A DNA stretch of 64,000 bases from Micromonospora sp. MP36 (lineage in GTDB: Bacteria; Actinomycetota; Actinomycetes; Mycobacteriales; Micromonosporaceae): contig NZ_VSFA01000003.1 in NCBI RefSeq assembly GCF_008119785.1, forward strand, positions 124,001 through 188,000, given 5' to 3'. This document shows, piece after piece, positions 1 through 10,327 of this stretch. Positions within the stretch are counted from its first letter, which is position 1, and every line of letters starts with the position of its first letter. The position numbers were made by a program, and so were the translations under genes. Below the pieces are notes generated by a model, which searched no databases, was not told where the DNA came from, and saw only the letters and a list, made by a program, of their open reading frames with translations.

Positions 1-47
1 CCCGGGTAGCAGTCCGATGGACGGCACCGACGAGGGGACGAACGGGC

Positions 48-461
48 ATGAGGGCACTGACCTGGCACGGCAAGCTGGCCCAGACCGCCGCCGGGCTGCT
101 GCCGGACAAGCTGGCCCAGGCCATGACCGACCGGGCGGGCGTGGACCGCCTGGTGGTGCTGCACGCCGCGCTCAAGGCCGTCCGGCGCGGCGGCACGGTC
201 TCCGTCTCCGGGGTGTACGGCGGCGAGCTGGACCCGATGCCGCTGATGGAGATGTTCGACCGGGGCGTCCAGCTGCGCATGGGGCAGTGCCACGTACGCC
301 GCTGGGTCGACGAGATCATGCCGCTGCTCACCGGCGACGACGACCCGCTGGGCGTCGAGGACCTGCGTACCCACCGGCTGCCGCTGGAGCAGGCGCCGCA
401 GGCGTACGAGATGTTCCAGCAGAAGCGCGACGGCTGCGTCAAGGTCGTGCTCGCGCCGTGA
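48..461 (+). pseudogene. Internally deleted zinc-type alcohol dehydrogenase remnant
   Basis: This 137-residue frame begins MRALTWHGK, the usual first residues of a large family of roughly 390-residue zinc-dependent (glutathione-dependent formaldehyde dehydrogenase-like) alcohol dehydrogenases. From residue 9 or 10 it jumps directly to the C-terminal end of that family (KLAQTAAGLLPDKLAQ, then GGTVSVSGVYGG, MGQCHVRRW and KVVLAP). The catalytic zinc cysteine and histidine, the structural zinc cysteines and most of the NAD-binding fold are missing. A ribosome site GAGGGG sits about 9 bases before the ATG. The stop overlaps the start of the next gene (GTGA). The in-frame join suggests a deletion of about 250 codons. 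The product is unlikely to be an active dehydrogenase. Family recognition is confident; calling it inactive is inference. Confidence 0.8.
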
Positions 462-1402
462 GCCGGACGGTGGTGATCACCGGCGCGAGCAGCGGCATCG
501 GCCGGGCGACCGCCCGGGAGTTCGCCGGTCGCGGGGACCGCCTGGTCCTGGCGGCCCGCTCCCCCGCCACCCTGGCCGAGGTACGCGACGAGTGCCGCGC
601 CGCCGGCGCGGCGGTGCTGGGCGTACCGATGGACGTCGGCACGCCCGGCGCGCTGGCCGACCTGGCCGACGCCGCGGCGGCCGAGTTCGACGGCATCGAC
701 GCCTGGGTGCACACCGCCGCCGTGATGGCGTACGGCCGCTTCGACGAGGTGCCCAGCGAGGTCTTCGAGCAGGTGGTGCGTACCGACCTGCTGGCCGCGG
801 CCGAGGTGGCCCGGGTGGCGCTGGGCCGGTTCCGGGCCGCCTCGGCGGGCACCCTGATCCTCACCGGCTCGGTCCTGGGGCACATCACCGCGCCGTACAT
901 GAGCGGCTACGTGGCGGCCAAGTGGGGCCTGCAGGGGCTGACCCGGACGTTGCAGCAGGAGGCCCGGGAGACCCCCGGCATCCGGATCTGCCTGATCAAC
1001 CCGGGCAGCGTGGACACGCCGGTCTACCGCCAGGCGGCCAACTACCTGGGCCGCACCGGCCGCCCCCCGCCGCCGATCACCACTCCCGAGCGGGTGGCCC
1101 GGGCGATCGTGCACTGCGCCGACCGCCCCCGCCGGGAGGTGTCGGTGGGCCGGCTCAACCTGTTCTTCCGGTTCGGCTTCACCGTCCTGCCCGGCGTGTA
1201 CGACGTGCTGGTGGGGCCGCTGATGCGGCTCGCCGGGCTGAGCAACCAGCCGATCGGGCCGCACGAGGGCATCGTGTTCGCCCCGAACCCGACCGGCGAG
1301 GCGGTCCGGGGCGGCTGGCTGCCGGACCTGCCGCAGGTGATCCGCGCGCTGGGCACCGCGACGGCGGCGGCCGGCTCGGCGGTGCGGCGCCGGCGGCGCT
1401 GA
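458..1402 (+). CDS. Short-chain dehydrogenase/reductase (SDR)
   Basis: A 314-residue NAD(P)-dependent SDR, substrate unknown, probably cytosolic. The cofactor loop TGASSGIG is at residues 8-15. The catalytic serine is near 138 (LTGSVLG) and the YxxxK pair is Y151/K155 (SGYVAAKWGL). The GTG start at 458 was chosen because it lies just before the glycine loop and overlaps the preceding stop as GTGA, a translational coupling arrangement. The C-terminal tail beyond residue 250 contains an aromatic stretch (NLFFRFGFTVLPGVYD), longer than in classical 250-residue SDRs and seen in membrane-leaning or lipid-handling members. The family call is firm; the substrate is not known. Confidence 0.9.
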   Translation: MSRTVVITGASSGIGRATAREFAGRGDRLVLAARSPATLAEVRDECRAAGAAVLGVPMDVGTPGALADLADAAAAEFDGIDAWVHTAAVMAYGRFDEVPSEVFEQVVRTDLLAAAEVARVALGRFRAASAGTLILTGSVLGHITAPYMSGYVAAKWGLQGLTRTLQQEARETPGIRICLINPGSVDTPVYRQAANYLGRTGRPPPPITTPERVARAIVHCADRPRREVSVGRLNLFFRFGFTVLPGVYDVLVGPLMRLAGLSNQPIGPHEGIVFAPNPTGEAVRGGWLPDLPQVIRALGTATAAAGSAVRRRRR

Positions 1403-1467
1403 GCCCGGAAGCGAACCGGCGTGCGGGTGGCTACCGTGTAGTCGGCGGGACACGGGAGGGGACGGCG

Positions 1468-2610
1468 ATGAGCGCAGCGGAGGAACAAGCAGTCGAGCGG
1501 GCGCTGGGCCGCCGGCTGTGGCGGATGGCCGGGGTGGCCGCGCTGGCCGGGGTGGCCTGGGTGGGCCGGGACGTGCCCCTGCAGCTCGGCGGCCGGCTCG
1601 CCGGCGCCCGGGCGGCCCGCGCCGCCCGCTCCCCCCAGTTCCGCGACGGCACCTTCCACAACCCGGCGGGCACCCGGACGATGGTCGCCGACCCGGGCCG
1701 CAACCTGCTCAAGGAGCTGATCTTCGGCAAGCAGAAGCGGCGGCCGGACGGCTCCGTCCCGCTGCTGCGGCCGGCCGACCCCGCCCCGGCGGACACCGCC
1801 CGCGAGCTGGGCATCGTCTGGTACGGCCACGCGTCGGCCCTGATCGAGATCGAGGGGCACCGGGTGCTGGTCGACCCGGTGTGGAGCGACCGCTGCTCGC
1901 CGTCCGCCCGGATCGGGCCGCGCCGCATCCACCAGCCGCCGGTACGCCTCGACGAGCTGCCCCGCCTCGATGCCATCCTCATCTCCCACGACCACTACGA
2001 CCACCTGGACCTGGCGACCGTGCGGGGGCTGCTCGCCCACCAGTCCGCACCGTTCCTGGTCCCGCTCGGCGTCGGCGCCCACCTCGACCGGTGGGGCGTA
2101 CCGGAGGAGCGGATCGTCGAGCTGGACTGGTCGGAGAGCCACCGGGTCGGCGGGTTGACCGTCACCGCCACCCCCGCCCAGCACTTCTCCGGGCGCGGGC
2201 TACGCCGCGACGGCACCCTGTGGAGTTCCTGGGTGGTGGCCGGGGCGCACCGCAAGGTCTTCTACACCGGCGACTCCGGCTACTTCGACGGCTACGCCCG
2301 GATCGGCGCGGAGCACGGCCCGTTCGACGTCACGCTGATGCAGATCGGGGCGTACGACCGGGCCTGGCCGAGCATCCACATGTTCCCCGAGGAGGCGGTC
2401 GCCGCCCACCTCGACCTGCGCGGCGACCTCCTCGTCCCGGTGCACTGGGCCACCTTCAACCTGGCCCTGCACGACTGGTCCGAGCCGGTGGACCGGCTCT
2501 GGGCCGAGGCGAAGGCCCGCGACGTCCGGTTGGCGGTGCCGCGCCCCGGCGAGCGGGTCGCGGTGGACGACCCGCCACCGGTGGACGGCTGGTGGCAGGC
2601 GGTCGCCTGA
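1468..2610 (+). CDS. Metallo-beta-lactamase-fold hydrolase, NAPE-PLD/UlaG-like
   Basis: A 380-residue metal-dependent hydrolase. The metal-binding signature HDHYDHL is at residues 174-180, preceded by ILIS, with further ligands expected in the TPAQHFSGRG, YTGDSGY and VPVHWATF segments. The N-terminus has a weakly hydrophobic stretch (about residues 18-36, MAGVAALAGVAWVG) that could anchor it to the membrane. The layout resembles the family that includes N-acyl-phosphatidylethanolamine phospholipase D and UlaG-type lactonases, so a phospholipid or lactone ester is a plausible substrate, but this is inference. The ATG at 1468 follows a strong GGGAGGGG site. The gene ends 2 bp from the convergent dGTPase gene. 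Confidence 0.85.
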   Translation: MSAAEEQAVERALGRRLWRMAGVAALAGVAWVGRDVPLQLGGRLAGARAARAARSPQFRDGTFHNPAGTRTMVADPGRNLLKELIFGKQKRRPDGSVPLLRPADPAPADTARELGIVWYGHASALIEIEGHRVLVDPVWSDRCSPSARIGPRRIHQPPVRLDELPRLDAILISHDHYDHLDLATVRGLLAHQSAPFLVPLGVGAHLDRWGVPEERIVELDWSESHRVGGLTVTATPAQHFSGRGLRRDGTLWSSWVVAGAHRKVFYTGDSGYFDGYARIGAEHGPFDVTLMQIGAYDRAWPSIHMFPEEAVAAHLDLRGDLLVPVHWATFNLALHDWSEPVDRLWAEAKARDVRLAVPRPGERVAVDDPPPVDGWWQAVA

Positions 2611-2612
2611 GC

Positions 2613-4124
2613 TCAGAGCACGAAGGCGTCGGTCCAGAGCGCGCCCGAGCGGCCGGAGAGGGCGTCCAGCATCGCCACCGCCTGCCCGTCGGTGAGCTGG
2701 GCGACGAAGTCCACGATCGCCCGGCCGCGGGCCCGGCCGATCCGGTCCGGCGTACGCGGGTGCAGCTCCGCCTCCGCCAGCTCGACCAGGTCGTGCAGCC
2801 GGCGGGGCAACCGGGACTCCTCCTCCGGGTCGAGCAGCCACTCCCAGAGCGCCTCCACCAGGGTGCCGAGCAGCCGCGCCTGCCCCCGCTGGTGCAGGGC
2901 CAGGTCGGGGCGGGCCAGCACGAACCGGTGGTGGACGAACTTGAGCACCTGCACCTCGTGCCACTGCGCCTTGGCGAGCAGCACGTGGCCGGAGCGGACG
3001 TTCGGCTCCGGGGTCACCGTGATGGCCTCGACGAACCGGGTCGACCAGCGGGCGGAGAAGCGGGCCACGTACTGCTCCGCCTCGATCGAGCCGTCGAACG
3101 GCAGTGCCAGCAGCCCCTCGACCAACTCCTCGCGGACGTGCTCCACGGCGGCGGCGAACGCCTCGTCGTCGGCGATCCAGGCGTCCTTGCGGTGCAGTTG
3201 GCGGCGCAGCCGTTCGATGGCCGCGCCGGGGCGCCGGCCGGCGGTGGTCAGCGCGGCGCCGGTGATCGAGCGGAAGTGCCCGCTCTCCCGCTGCCAGGCC
3301 ATCAGCTCGGCGGCCACCGCGCCCTGCTGGAGCACCCCGACCCGGTAGAAGTCCTCCACATCGTGGATCGCGTACGCGATGTCGTCGGCGGTGTCCATGA
3401 TCGACGCCTCCGGCGTCTGCTGCCAGTCCGGGATCCGCCCGGCGAACGGCTCCCGGGCCTGCCGCAGATCGTCCAGCTCGGTCCGGTACGCGCCGAACTT
3501 CGCCGACCCGCTCTCCGGGTCGTCGGGCGGGGCAGCCGCGCCGCGGGGCGTCGGGTCGAGGTGCCGCGGGTGCGGGTCCGGATGGTCCAGGCGGGTCCAC
3601 GGATACTTCAGCATCGCCGCCCGGACCGCCGCCGTCAGGTCCAGGCCGGTGGTCGCCGCGCCCCGGATCTCCGTACTGGTGACGATCCGGTACGACTGGG
3701 CATTGCCCTCGAAGCCGTCGGGCAGCCCGAGGCGCTGGCGGGCCAGCCGGTCCAGCACCCGCTCCCCCAGATGGCCGAAGGGCGGGTGGCCCAGGTCGTG
3801 GGCGAGCGCGGCGGCCTCCACCACGTCCGGGTCGCAGCCGCCCAGCTTCTCCAGCAGCGCGCGGTGCGCCTCCTCGGCGGTGAGCCGCTCGGCGACCGCC
3901 CGGGCCACCTGGGCGACCTTCAGGCTGTGGGTGAGCCGGTTGTGCACCAGCAGGCCGGACCCGCCCGGGCTGACCACCTGGGTCACCCCGTTCAGCCGGG
4001 CGAAGAACGGCGACGCGACGATCCGGTCCCGGTCGGCCCGGAACGGGCTGGCGGCCAGGTCGCCCAGCGCCCGGGCGCTGCCGCCGAAGAGCCGCCGGGC
4101 CCGCGGATCCGCAGGTTGCTCCAT
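2613..4124 (-). CDS. dgt: Deoxyguanosinetriphosphate triphosphohydrolase (dGTPase)
   Basis: A 503-residue HD-domain enzyme that hydrolyses dGTP (or other dNTPs in family relatives) to the deoxynucleoside and triphosphate, helping balance nucleotide pools. Visible motifs are NRLTHSLKV (H66), the metal-binding [16 protein letters not shown] (HD at 109-110, then H113 and H118), and [11 protein letters not shown], typical of the dGTPase family. The further helix [16 protein letters not shown] carries the later HD-family aspartates. The length matches actinobacterial type-2 enzymes of about 420-510 residues. It starts with ATG and is divergent from tex, with 175 bp between them. Its stop lies almost against the stop of the convergent hydrolase gene. 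Confidence 0.93.
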   Translation of the reverse strand: MEQPADPRARRLFGGSARALGDLAASPFRADRDRIVASPFFARLNGVTQVVSPGGSGLLVHNRLTHSLKVAQVARAVAERLTAEEAHRALLEKLGGCDPDVVEAAALAHDLGHPPFGHLGERVLDRLARQRLGLPDGFEGNAQSYRIVTSTEIRGAATTGLDLTAAVRAAMLKYPWTRLDHPDPHPRHLDPTPRGAAAPPDDPESGSAKFGAYRTELDDLRQAREPFAGRIPDWQQTPEASIMDTADDIAYAIHDVEDFYRVGVLQQGAVAAELMAWQRESGHFRSITGAALTTAGRRPGAAIERLRRQLHRKDAWIADDEAFAAAVEHVREELVEGLLALPFDGSIEAEQYVARFSARWSTRFVEAITVTPEPNVRSGHVLLAKAQWHEVQVLKFVHHRFVLARPDLALHQRGQARLLGTLVEALWEWLLDPEEESRLPRRLHDLVELAEAELHPRTPDRIGRARGRAIVDFVAQLTDGQAVAMLDALSGRSGALWTDAFVL

Positions 4125-4299
4125 GATCGCCCACCGTAGCGCAGCGGACCGATCACCAGCGACGGGTCCGGTGGCACGGGCGGGGATGGCGCCGGGTGTC
4201 TCCGGCGGCGGCGACGCGCCATGGGCGGGGGTGGTGCGGGGCGTCGGGGGCGGGCGGCAGAATGCACGGCGGAACCCACCCGAGAAGGCGGATCAGATC

Positions 4300-6720
<2,421 letters not shown>

Positions 6721-6726
6721 GTGCCA

Positions 6727-6796
6727 CACGCTGTCGAGCTGACGTCGCGACCGCATCGGTGGGCCGATGTCGGGAACGAGTCAGCTCGACAGCGTG
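6727..6796. repeat. Perfect 17-bp inverted repeat with nested hairpin after tex
   Basis: The arm CACGCTGTCGAGCTGAC at 6727-6743 is exactly complementary to 6780-6796, with 36 bp between. Inside lie an 8-bp palindrome GTCGCGAC (6744-6751) and a smaller hairpin CATCGG-TGGG-CCGATG (6754-6769). Folded as RNA it would give a long outer stem holding a branched loop. It lies 6 bp after the tex stop and 66 bp before the next gene. No run of T follows either arm, so a simple intrinsic terminator is not certain. An mRNA-end stabiliser, a terminator of the actinobacterial T-less kind, or a dispersed palindromic element are alternatives. Confidence 0.85.
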
Positions 6797-6862
6797 ACCG
6801 GGGCGCCCAGCCGGGGAGTCGGACCCGCGGCGGGCGGGCGAGGCCCGCGTACCGTGGCACGC

Positions 6863-7294
6863 GTGACGGATGACGGCCTGGAGTGGCGGGAGCGGCAGCG
6901 CCGCGCGGTGCGGGCACACGCCGAGGCCGACGCCCGGCAGCGCGCCACTGAGCAGGCCGAGGCGGCGGAGCTGGTGGCCCGGTTCGCGGCCGAGGCGACC
7001 CGGCGCGGCCTGCGCCCGGACCGGCTGACCGTCACGTCCTACGACGGTCGCGCCCGCTACCGCACCCGGCTCACCGGCTGGTACGTGGATCGGGCGCGCA
7101 GCCGGGCGGTCGACGCCGAGGGGCGGTTCTACTTGCTGACTATGCCGCCCAGCCTCCGGTCGCGGCTGTTCGGGGCCGACCCCGAGCCGTCCCCGCCGCC
7201 GCTGGTCGTCGGGCGGGGTGGCCGGGACGGGGAGTCGATGCCGCTGGCGGCGTTGCTCAGCCGGCGTCTCGCGGCGGGCGACGACTGGCGCTGA
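6863..7294 (+). CDS. Hypothetical protein, 143 residues
   Basis: Not recognised. The first 55 residues are rich in Arg, Ala and Glu and look helical, possibly a short coiled coil (ERQRRAVRAHAEADARQRAT). The centre has a compact beta-like stretch (LTVTSYDGRARYRTRLTGWY) followed by a proline-rich linker. No signal peptide or membrane segment is present. GTG at 6863 is chosen because the frame upstream runs through the inverted repeat and lacks family-like sequence. The 3' end overlaps the convergent DUF389 gene by 38 bp. Codon use is like its neighbours, so it is likely a real gene. Confidence 0.6.
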   Translation: MTDDGLEWRERQRRAVRAHAEADARQRATEQAEAAELVARFAAEATRRGLRPDRLTVTSYDGRARYRTRLTGWYVDRARSRAVDAEGRFYLLTMPPSLRSRLFGADPEPSPPPLVVGRGGRDGESMPLAALLSRRLAAGDDWR

Positions 7295-8267
7295 CCCGCC
7301 CCGGCTCCCGGTCGGCCCGCTGCCGCGGCACGCTCCGGCCGGTCCGCCGTGCCACCCGCCGCCACCAGCACAGCTGCGCGAGCAGGGTGAGCAGGCCGGC
7401 CACCACGATCGCCGCCAGGTTGATCACCAACTGGAGGGCCGAGCCCGCCGCCTCGGGCCAGACCCCGTAGGCCGCCGCGACCGCCACGTTCGCCGCGGCC
7501 GGCACGGTGGTCACCGAGATCAGCACGCCGACCAGGGAACCGGACTTCTTCGAGGTCAACGAGAGCATTCCGGCGACGCCGGCCAGCAGGCCGACCACCC
7601 AGGACAGCGCGTCGGGACGCCAGATGAAGTCGGTCAGCGGCCGGTCGGCCAGCAGCATGTCCCGGCTGACCAGCCCGGCCGAGGTCAACGCCCAGGTGCT
7701 CAGCACGGTGATCAGCATGGCCGCCAGGAAGCCCACCACCAGGGCCTTGACCGAACGGACGACGACCTGCCGCTGCCGGCGCAGCAGGGCCACGCAGAGC
7801 GCGGCGAGCGGGCCGAACTCCGGGCCGACCACCATCGCGCCGACGATGAGGATCGGCTGGTCCAGCAGCACCCCGATGCCGGCGATCATCGTGGCCACCA
7901 TGATCAGCGCCAGGAACGTGCCGGTGAGGACCGTCTGCTCCCCGGTCTTCGCGGCGATCTCGTCCCACACCACGGCGTCCTCGCCGTGCCCGGGGGCGTC
8001 GTGGGCGGCCCGGTCCGCCGCCGCCGAGAGGGTCAGCTCCACGTCGTCGGCCGCGATGCCGCCCCGCGCCTCGACGCCGAGTTCCTGGAGCCGGCGCAGC
8101 ACGTTGTCGGCGCTCTCCCGGACCACGTCGCACGTGATGTAGTCGCCGGCCGGCTGGCGGGCGGCGCCGGCCAGCACCACGAGGTGGGTGACGCCGGGTT
8201 CCGCCGCGAGCAGGTCGATCACCTCGGACGACCGGTCCGGAGGTGCGATCACCCGGAGGTGCAACAC
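7257..8267 (-). CDS. DUF389 family membrane protein
   Basis: A 336-residue integral membrane protein of the DUF389 family, whose function is not established. The N-terminal 100 residues form a soluble alpha/beta domain (LHLRVIAPPDRSSEVIDLLA, then GDYITCDVVRESADNVLRRL). From about residue 112 there are roughly six hydrophobic segments, including the family's conserved membrane core (GAMVVGPEFGPLAALCVAL) and VGVLISVTTVPAAANVAVA. The C-terminal tail is short, basic and cytosolic. It starts with GTG behind an AGGGAG site. The gene stands alone on its strand, converging on the small unknown gene. Confidence 0.88.
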   Translation of the reverse strand: MLHLRVIAPPDRSSEVIDLLAAEPGVTHLVVLAGAARQPAGDYITCDVVRESADNVLRRLQELGVEARGGIAADDVELTLSAAADRAAHDAPGHGEDAVVWDEIAAKTGEQTVLTGTFLALIMVATMIAGIGVLLDQPILIVGAMVVGPEFGPLAALCVALLRRQRQVVVRSVKALVVGFLAAMLITVLSTWALTSAGLVSRDMLLADRPLTDFIWRPDALSWVVGLLAGVAGMLSLTSKKSGSLVGVLISVTTVPAAANVAVAAAYGVWPEAAGSALQLVINLAAIVVAGLLTLLAQLCWWRRVARRTGRSVPRQRADREPGRVSASRRPPRDAG

Positions 8268-8326
8268 AGCGGGTACTCCCTGCGGTCGGGGCGGCTCTCA
8301 CGCCGCCGGTCGCCGCACTGTACCGA

Positions 8327-8977
8327 TCAGCCGGCCGGCTCGCCCACACGCGGCACGGAGGGCGTGGCCGCGATGCCGTAGCAGTTCATCCGCCGTCCCT
8401 CGCGGGTGGTCCAACTGCCCCGCAGCGTCCAGCCCGCGCGCGCGTAGAAGGCGTTCACCCGGTCGTTGCCGTCCGCGTCGGTGGTCAGGTACGCCGAGGT
8501 CACCCCCCGCTGGCGGACCCCCTGCCACCAGGCATCGACGAGCCGCCGCCCGTGCCCACCGTGCTCGGCTCCTGGGTCGACGCAGATCGAGCTGAGCAGG
8601 GCGCCCCGGGTCTCGACCGGCACACCGCCGCGGTAGGCGACCCCACGCAGCACCCGCAGTGCGACCGCCGGACGGCGTAGCACCGCCGGCATGCTCGCCA
8701 GCGCGAGCCGCGGGCCGCGCTGCCGCAGCAGGCGGCGGAAGAACAGCTCCGGGGCGACGGTGCCGACGACCATGCCGACCAGGCGGCCTTCCGGGTTCCG
8801 GGCGACCGCGGTGACCGCGTCGGGATCCCGGACGAAGCCGGCGTAGAACTCGCGCAGGAAGGGTTCGCCCAGAGTCGACAGGAAGAACCGGTCGAACGCG
8901 CGGACGTGCAACGCCGCGGCCGGGCGGACGTCACCGGGGCGCAGGACGTCGAGGTCGCCGGGGCTCGCGGGACTCAT
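8327..8977 (-). CDS. GNAT family N-acetyltransferase
   Basis: A 216-residue GNAT-fold acetyltransferase expected to move an acetyl group from acetyl-CoA to an amine. The N-terminal part (RPAAALHVRAFDRFFLSTLG) resembles GNATs found in polysaccharide loci. The acetyl-CoA binding region is SSICVDPGAEHGGHGRRLVD, and the C-terminal NAFYARAGW motif is typical. ATG at 8977 overlaps the upstream glycosyltransferase stop as ATGA, so the two are translated together. That coupling, and the aminotransferase divergent from the glycosyltransferase, suggest it may acetylate an amino-sugar nucleotide (inference). An upstream in-frame extension is rejected because it lies inside the glycosyltransferase gene. 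Confidence 0.82.
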   Translation of the reverse strand: MSPASPGDLDVLRPGDVRPAAALHVRAFDRFFLSTLGEPFLREFYAGFVRDPDAVTAVARNPEGRLVGMVVGTVAPELFFRRLLRQRGPRLALASMPAVLRRPAVALRVLRGVAYRGGVPVETRGALLSSICVDPGAEHGGHGRRLVDAWWQGVRQRGVTSAYLTTDADGNDRVNAFYARAGWTLRGSWTTREGRRMNCYGIAATPSVPRVGEPAG

Positions 8978-10215
8978 CGGCGCCTCCCCGACCAGGCGGC
9001 GCGCAGCGCCTCCTCCACCCGTCGCACCCCGGAGGCCACGGAGTACTCCCGGTCGTAGAACTCCCGCCCGGCACGGCCGAGCAGGTCCAGCTTCTCGCGT
9101 CCCAACGCGCACACCTCCTGGACGGCGTCGGCGATCGAGCCGGGGTCGCCGGGTCGGGCGGTGATCCCGGCGCCGCTCGCCGATGCCACCGCCGCGGCGT
9201 CACCGTCCGCCGCGACCAGCAGTGCGCGGCCGGCGGCAAGGATGGCCTGGACCTTGCTCGGCATCGTGTACGCCGACATCCCGGTGGGCCGGAGGCTGAC
9301 CACGTGCGCATCCCCGGTGCGCATCAGCGCCGGCATCCGCTCGGCCGGTAGCCGGCCGAGGAACCGCACGTTCGGCAGCCCGTGCTGCGCGACCTGCCGG
9401 CGCAGGCGTTCCTCGCACACCCCGGAGCCGGCGAACAGGCAGACCAGCCGGGGGTCGTCGACCATCGCCACGGCGTCGACGAGGGCGTCGAGCCCCTGTG
9501 CCTCCCCCATCGTCCCGGCGTACACCAGGACGATCTGGTCGTCGCGCAGGCCCAGCTCCGCACGGAGGTCGCCCGGAGCGGCCCACGGGTTCTCGTCGGC
9601 CCACATCGGGATGTGCACCAGCTTGTGCTCGGGCACTCCGCGCCGGAGCAGCAGCTCACCGACGCTGGGCGAGATGTACGCCACCTGGGCGGCGCACCGG
9701 TACATCGCCGTGCACCAGCCGGCCATGCCCCGGGCCAGCAGCGCCCCCCGCCGCCCTGGTCCGAGGAAGCCGCTGGCCTGCGCGCTGTCCGGCCACAGGT
9801 CGAGCACGTGCAGCACCACCGGGATCCGCTGCGCGTAGCGGGCGAACCACATCGGCAACGAGACGGTGATCGGGGAGTTGCTCACCCAGAGCGCGTCCAG
9901 GCCACGCAGGGCGTCCGTGCCGGAGGCGAGGGCCGAGGCGGCGAAGGAGCCGTAGGTGGCCAGGCGGCGTAGCGGGGAGTCGTCGTGGCTCGGGTAGAGG
10001 GCGACCCGGCGGATCCGCACCCCGTCGGCGTCCACCTCGTCCTGCCGCCGGCTCATCCGGTAGCCCGGGGCCAGCCGGCCGGTCGGGTAGTTCGGAAAGC
10101 CGGTGAGCACCTGGACGTCGTGGCCGCGTCGGGCGAGGCCGCGCGCGAGCGTGCCCGGCAGCGCCGCCGGCCCCGGCTCGGGGTCGTACCACTGGGTCAG
10201 CAGACCGACCCGCAT
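8974..10215 (-). CDS. GT4 glycosyltransferase, WbuB-like
   Basis: A 413-residue GT-B-fold glycosyltransferase. The start MRVGLLTQWYDPEPGPAALP, the acceptor-side HVLDLWPDSAQASGFL and the donor-side VYAGTMGEAQGLDALVDAV all match the WbuB group, whose known members transfer N-acetyl-L-fucosamine. This fits the CapE/CapF/CapG genes 2-6 kb away, which should make that donor; the assignment remains inference. A GAGGTGA site precedes the ATG at 10215. The gene is divergent from the aminotransferase gene and overlaps the GNAT gene by 4 bp. No membrane segment is seen; the protein is probably peripheral at the inner face. Confidence 0.85.
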   Translation of the reverse strand: MRVGLLTQWYDPEPGPAALPGTLARGLARRGHDVQVLTGFPNYPTGRLAPGYRMSRRQDEVDADGVRIRRVALYPSHDDSPLRRLATYGSFAASALASGTDALRGLDALWVSNSPITVSLPMWFARYAQRIPVVLHVLDLWPDSAQASGFLGPGRRGALLARGMAGWCTAMYRCAAQVAYISPSVGELLLRRGVPEHKLVHIPMWADENPWAAPGDLRAELGLRDDQIVLVYAGTMGEAQGLDALVDAVAMVDDPRLVCLFAGSGVCEERLRRQVAQHGLPNVRFLGRLPAERMPALMRTGDAHVVSLRPTGMSAYTMPSKVQAILAAGRALLVAADGDAAAVASASGAGITARPGDPGSIADAVQEVCALGREKLDLLGRAGREFYDREYSVASGVRRVEEALRAAWSGRRR

Positions 10216-10327
10216 GCGTCACCTCACGAACAAGATTCACAAATGGGCAAATAGTCACCAGAACGGGCGAACGGAGTTTAACCTCCGGCAAGGCAAAACG
10301 GACGCAAGGCACCAAAGAGGAGTTCCG
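10216..10327. promoter_or_regulatory. Divergent promoter region with imperfect palindrome
   Basis: This 112-bp gap separates the WbuB-like gene from the divergent aminotransferase gene and is clearly richer in A and T than the genes on either side. CGGAGTTTAACCTCCG (10272-10287) is nearly palindromic (5-bp arms, two central mismatches) and could be an operator or a small leader hairpin. A strong ribosome site AGAGGAG lies just before the GTG at 10328. No convincing -35/-10 pair was fixed by eye. Confidence 0.45.

Noticed and set aside
17..1402. A 461-residue open frame covering the deleted dehydrogenase and the SDR
   Set aside because: Its first part is out of frame with the recognisable dehydrogenase sequence and is low-complexity; the SDR starts at 458.
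1042..2184. Long open frame on the minus strand opposite the SDR and hydrolase
   Set aside because: Low-complexity translation with no family motif; typical antisense frame of GC-rich DNA.
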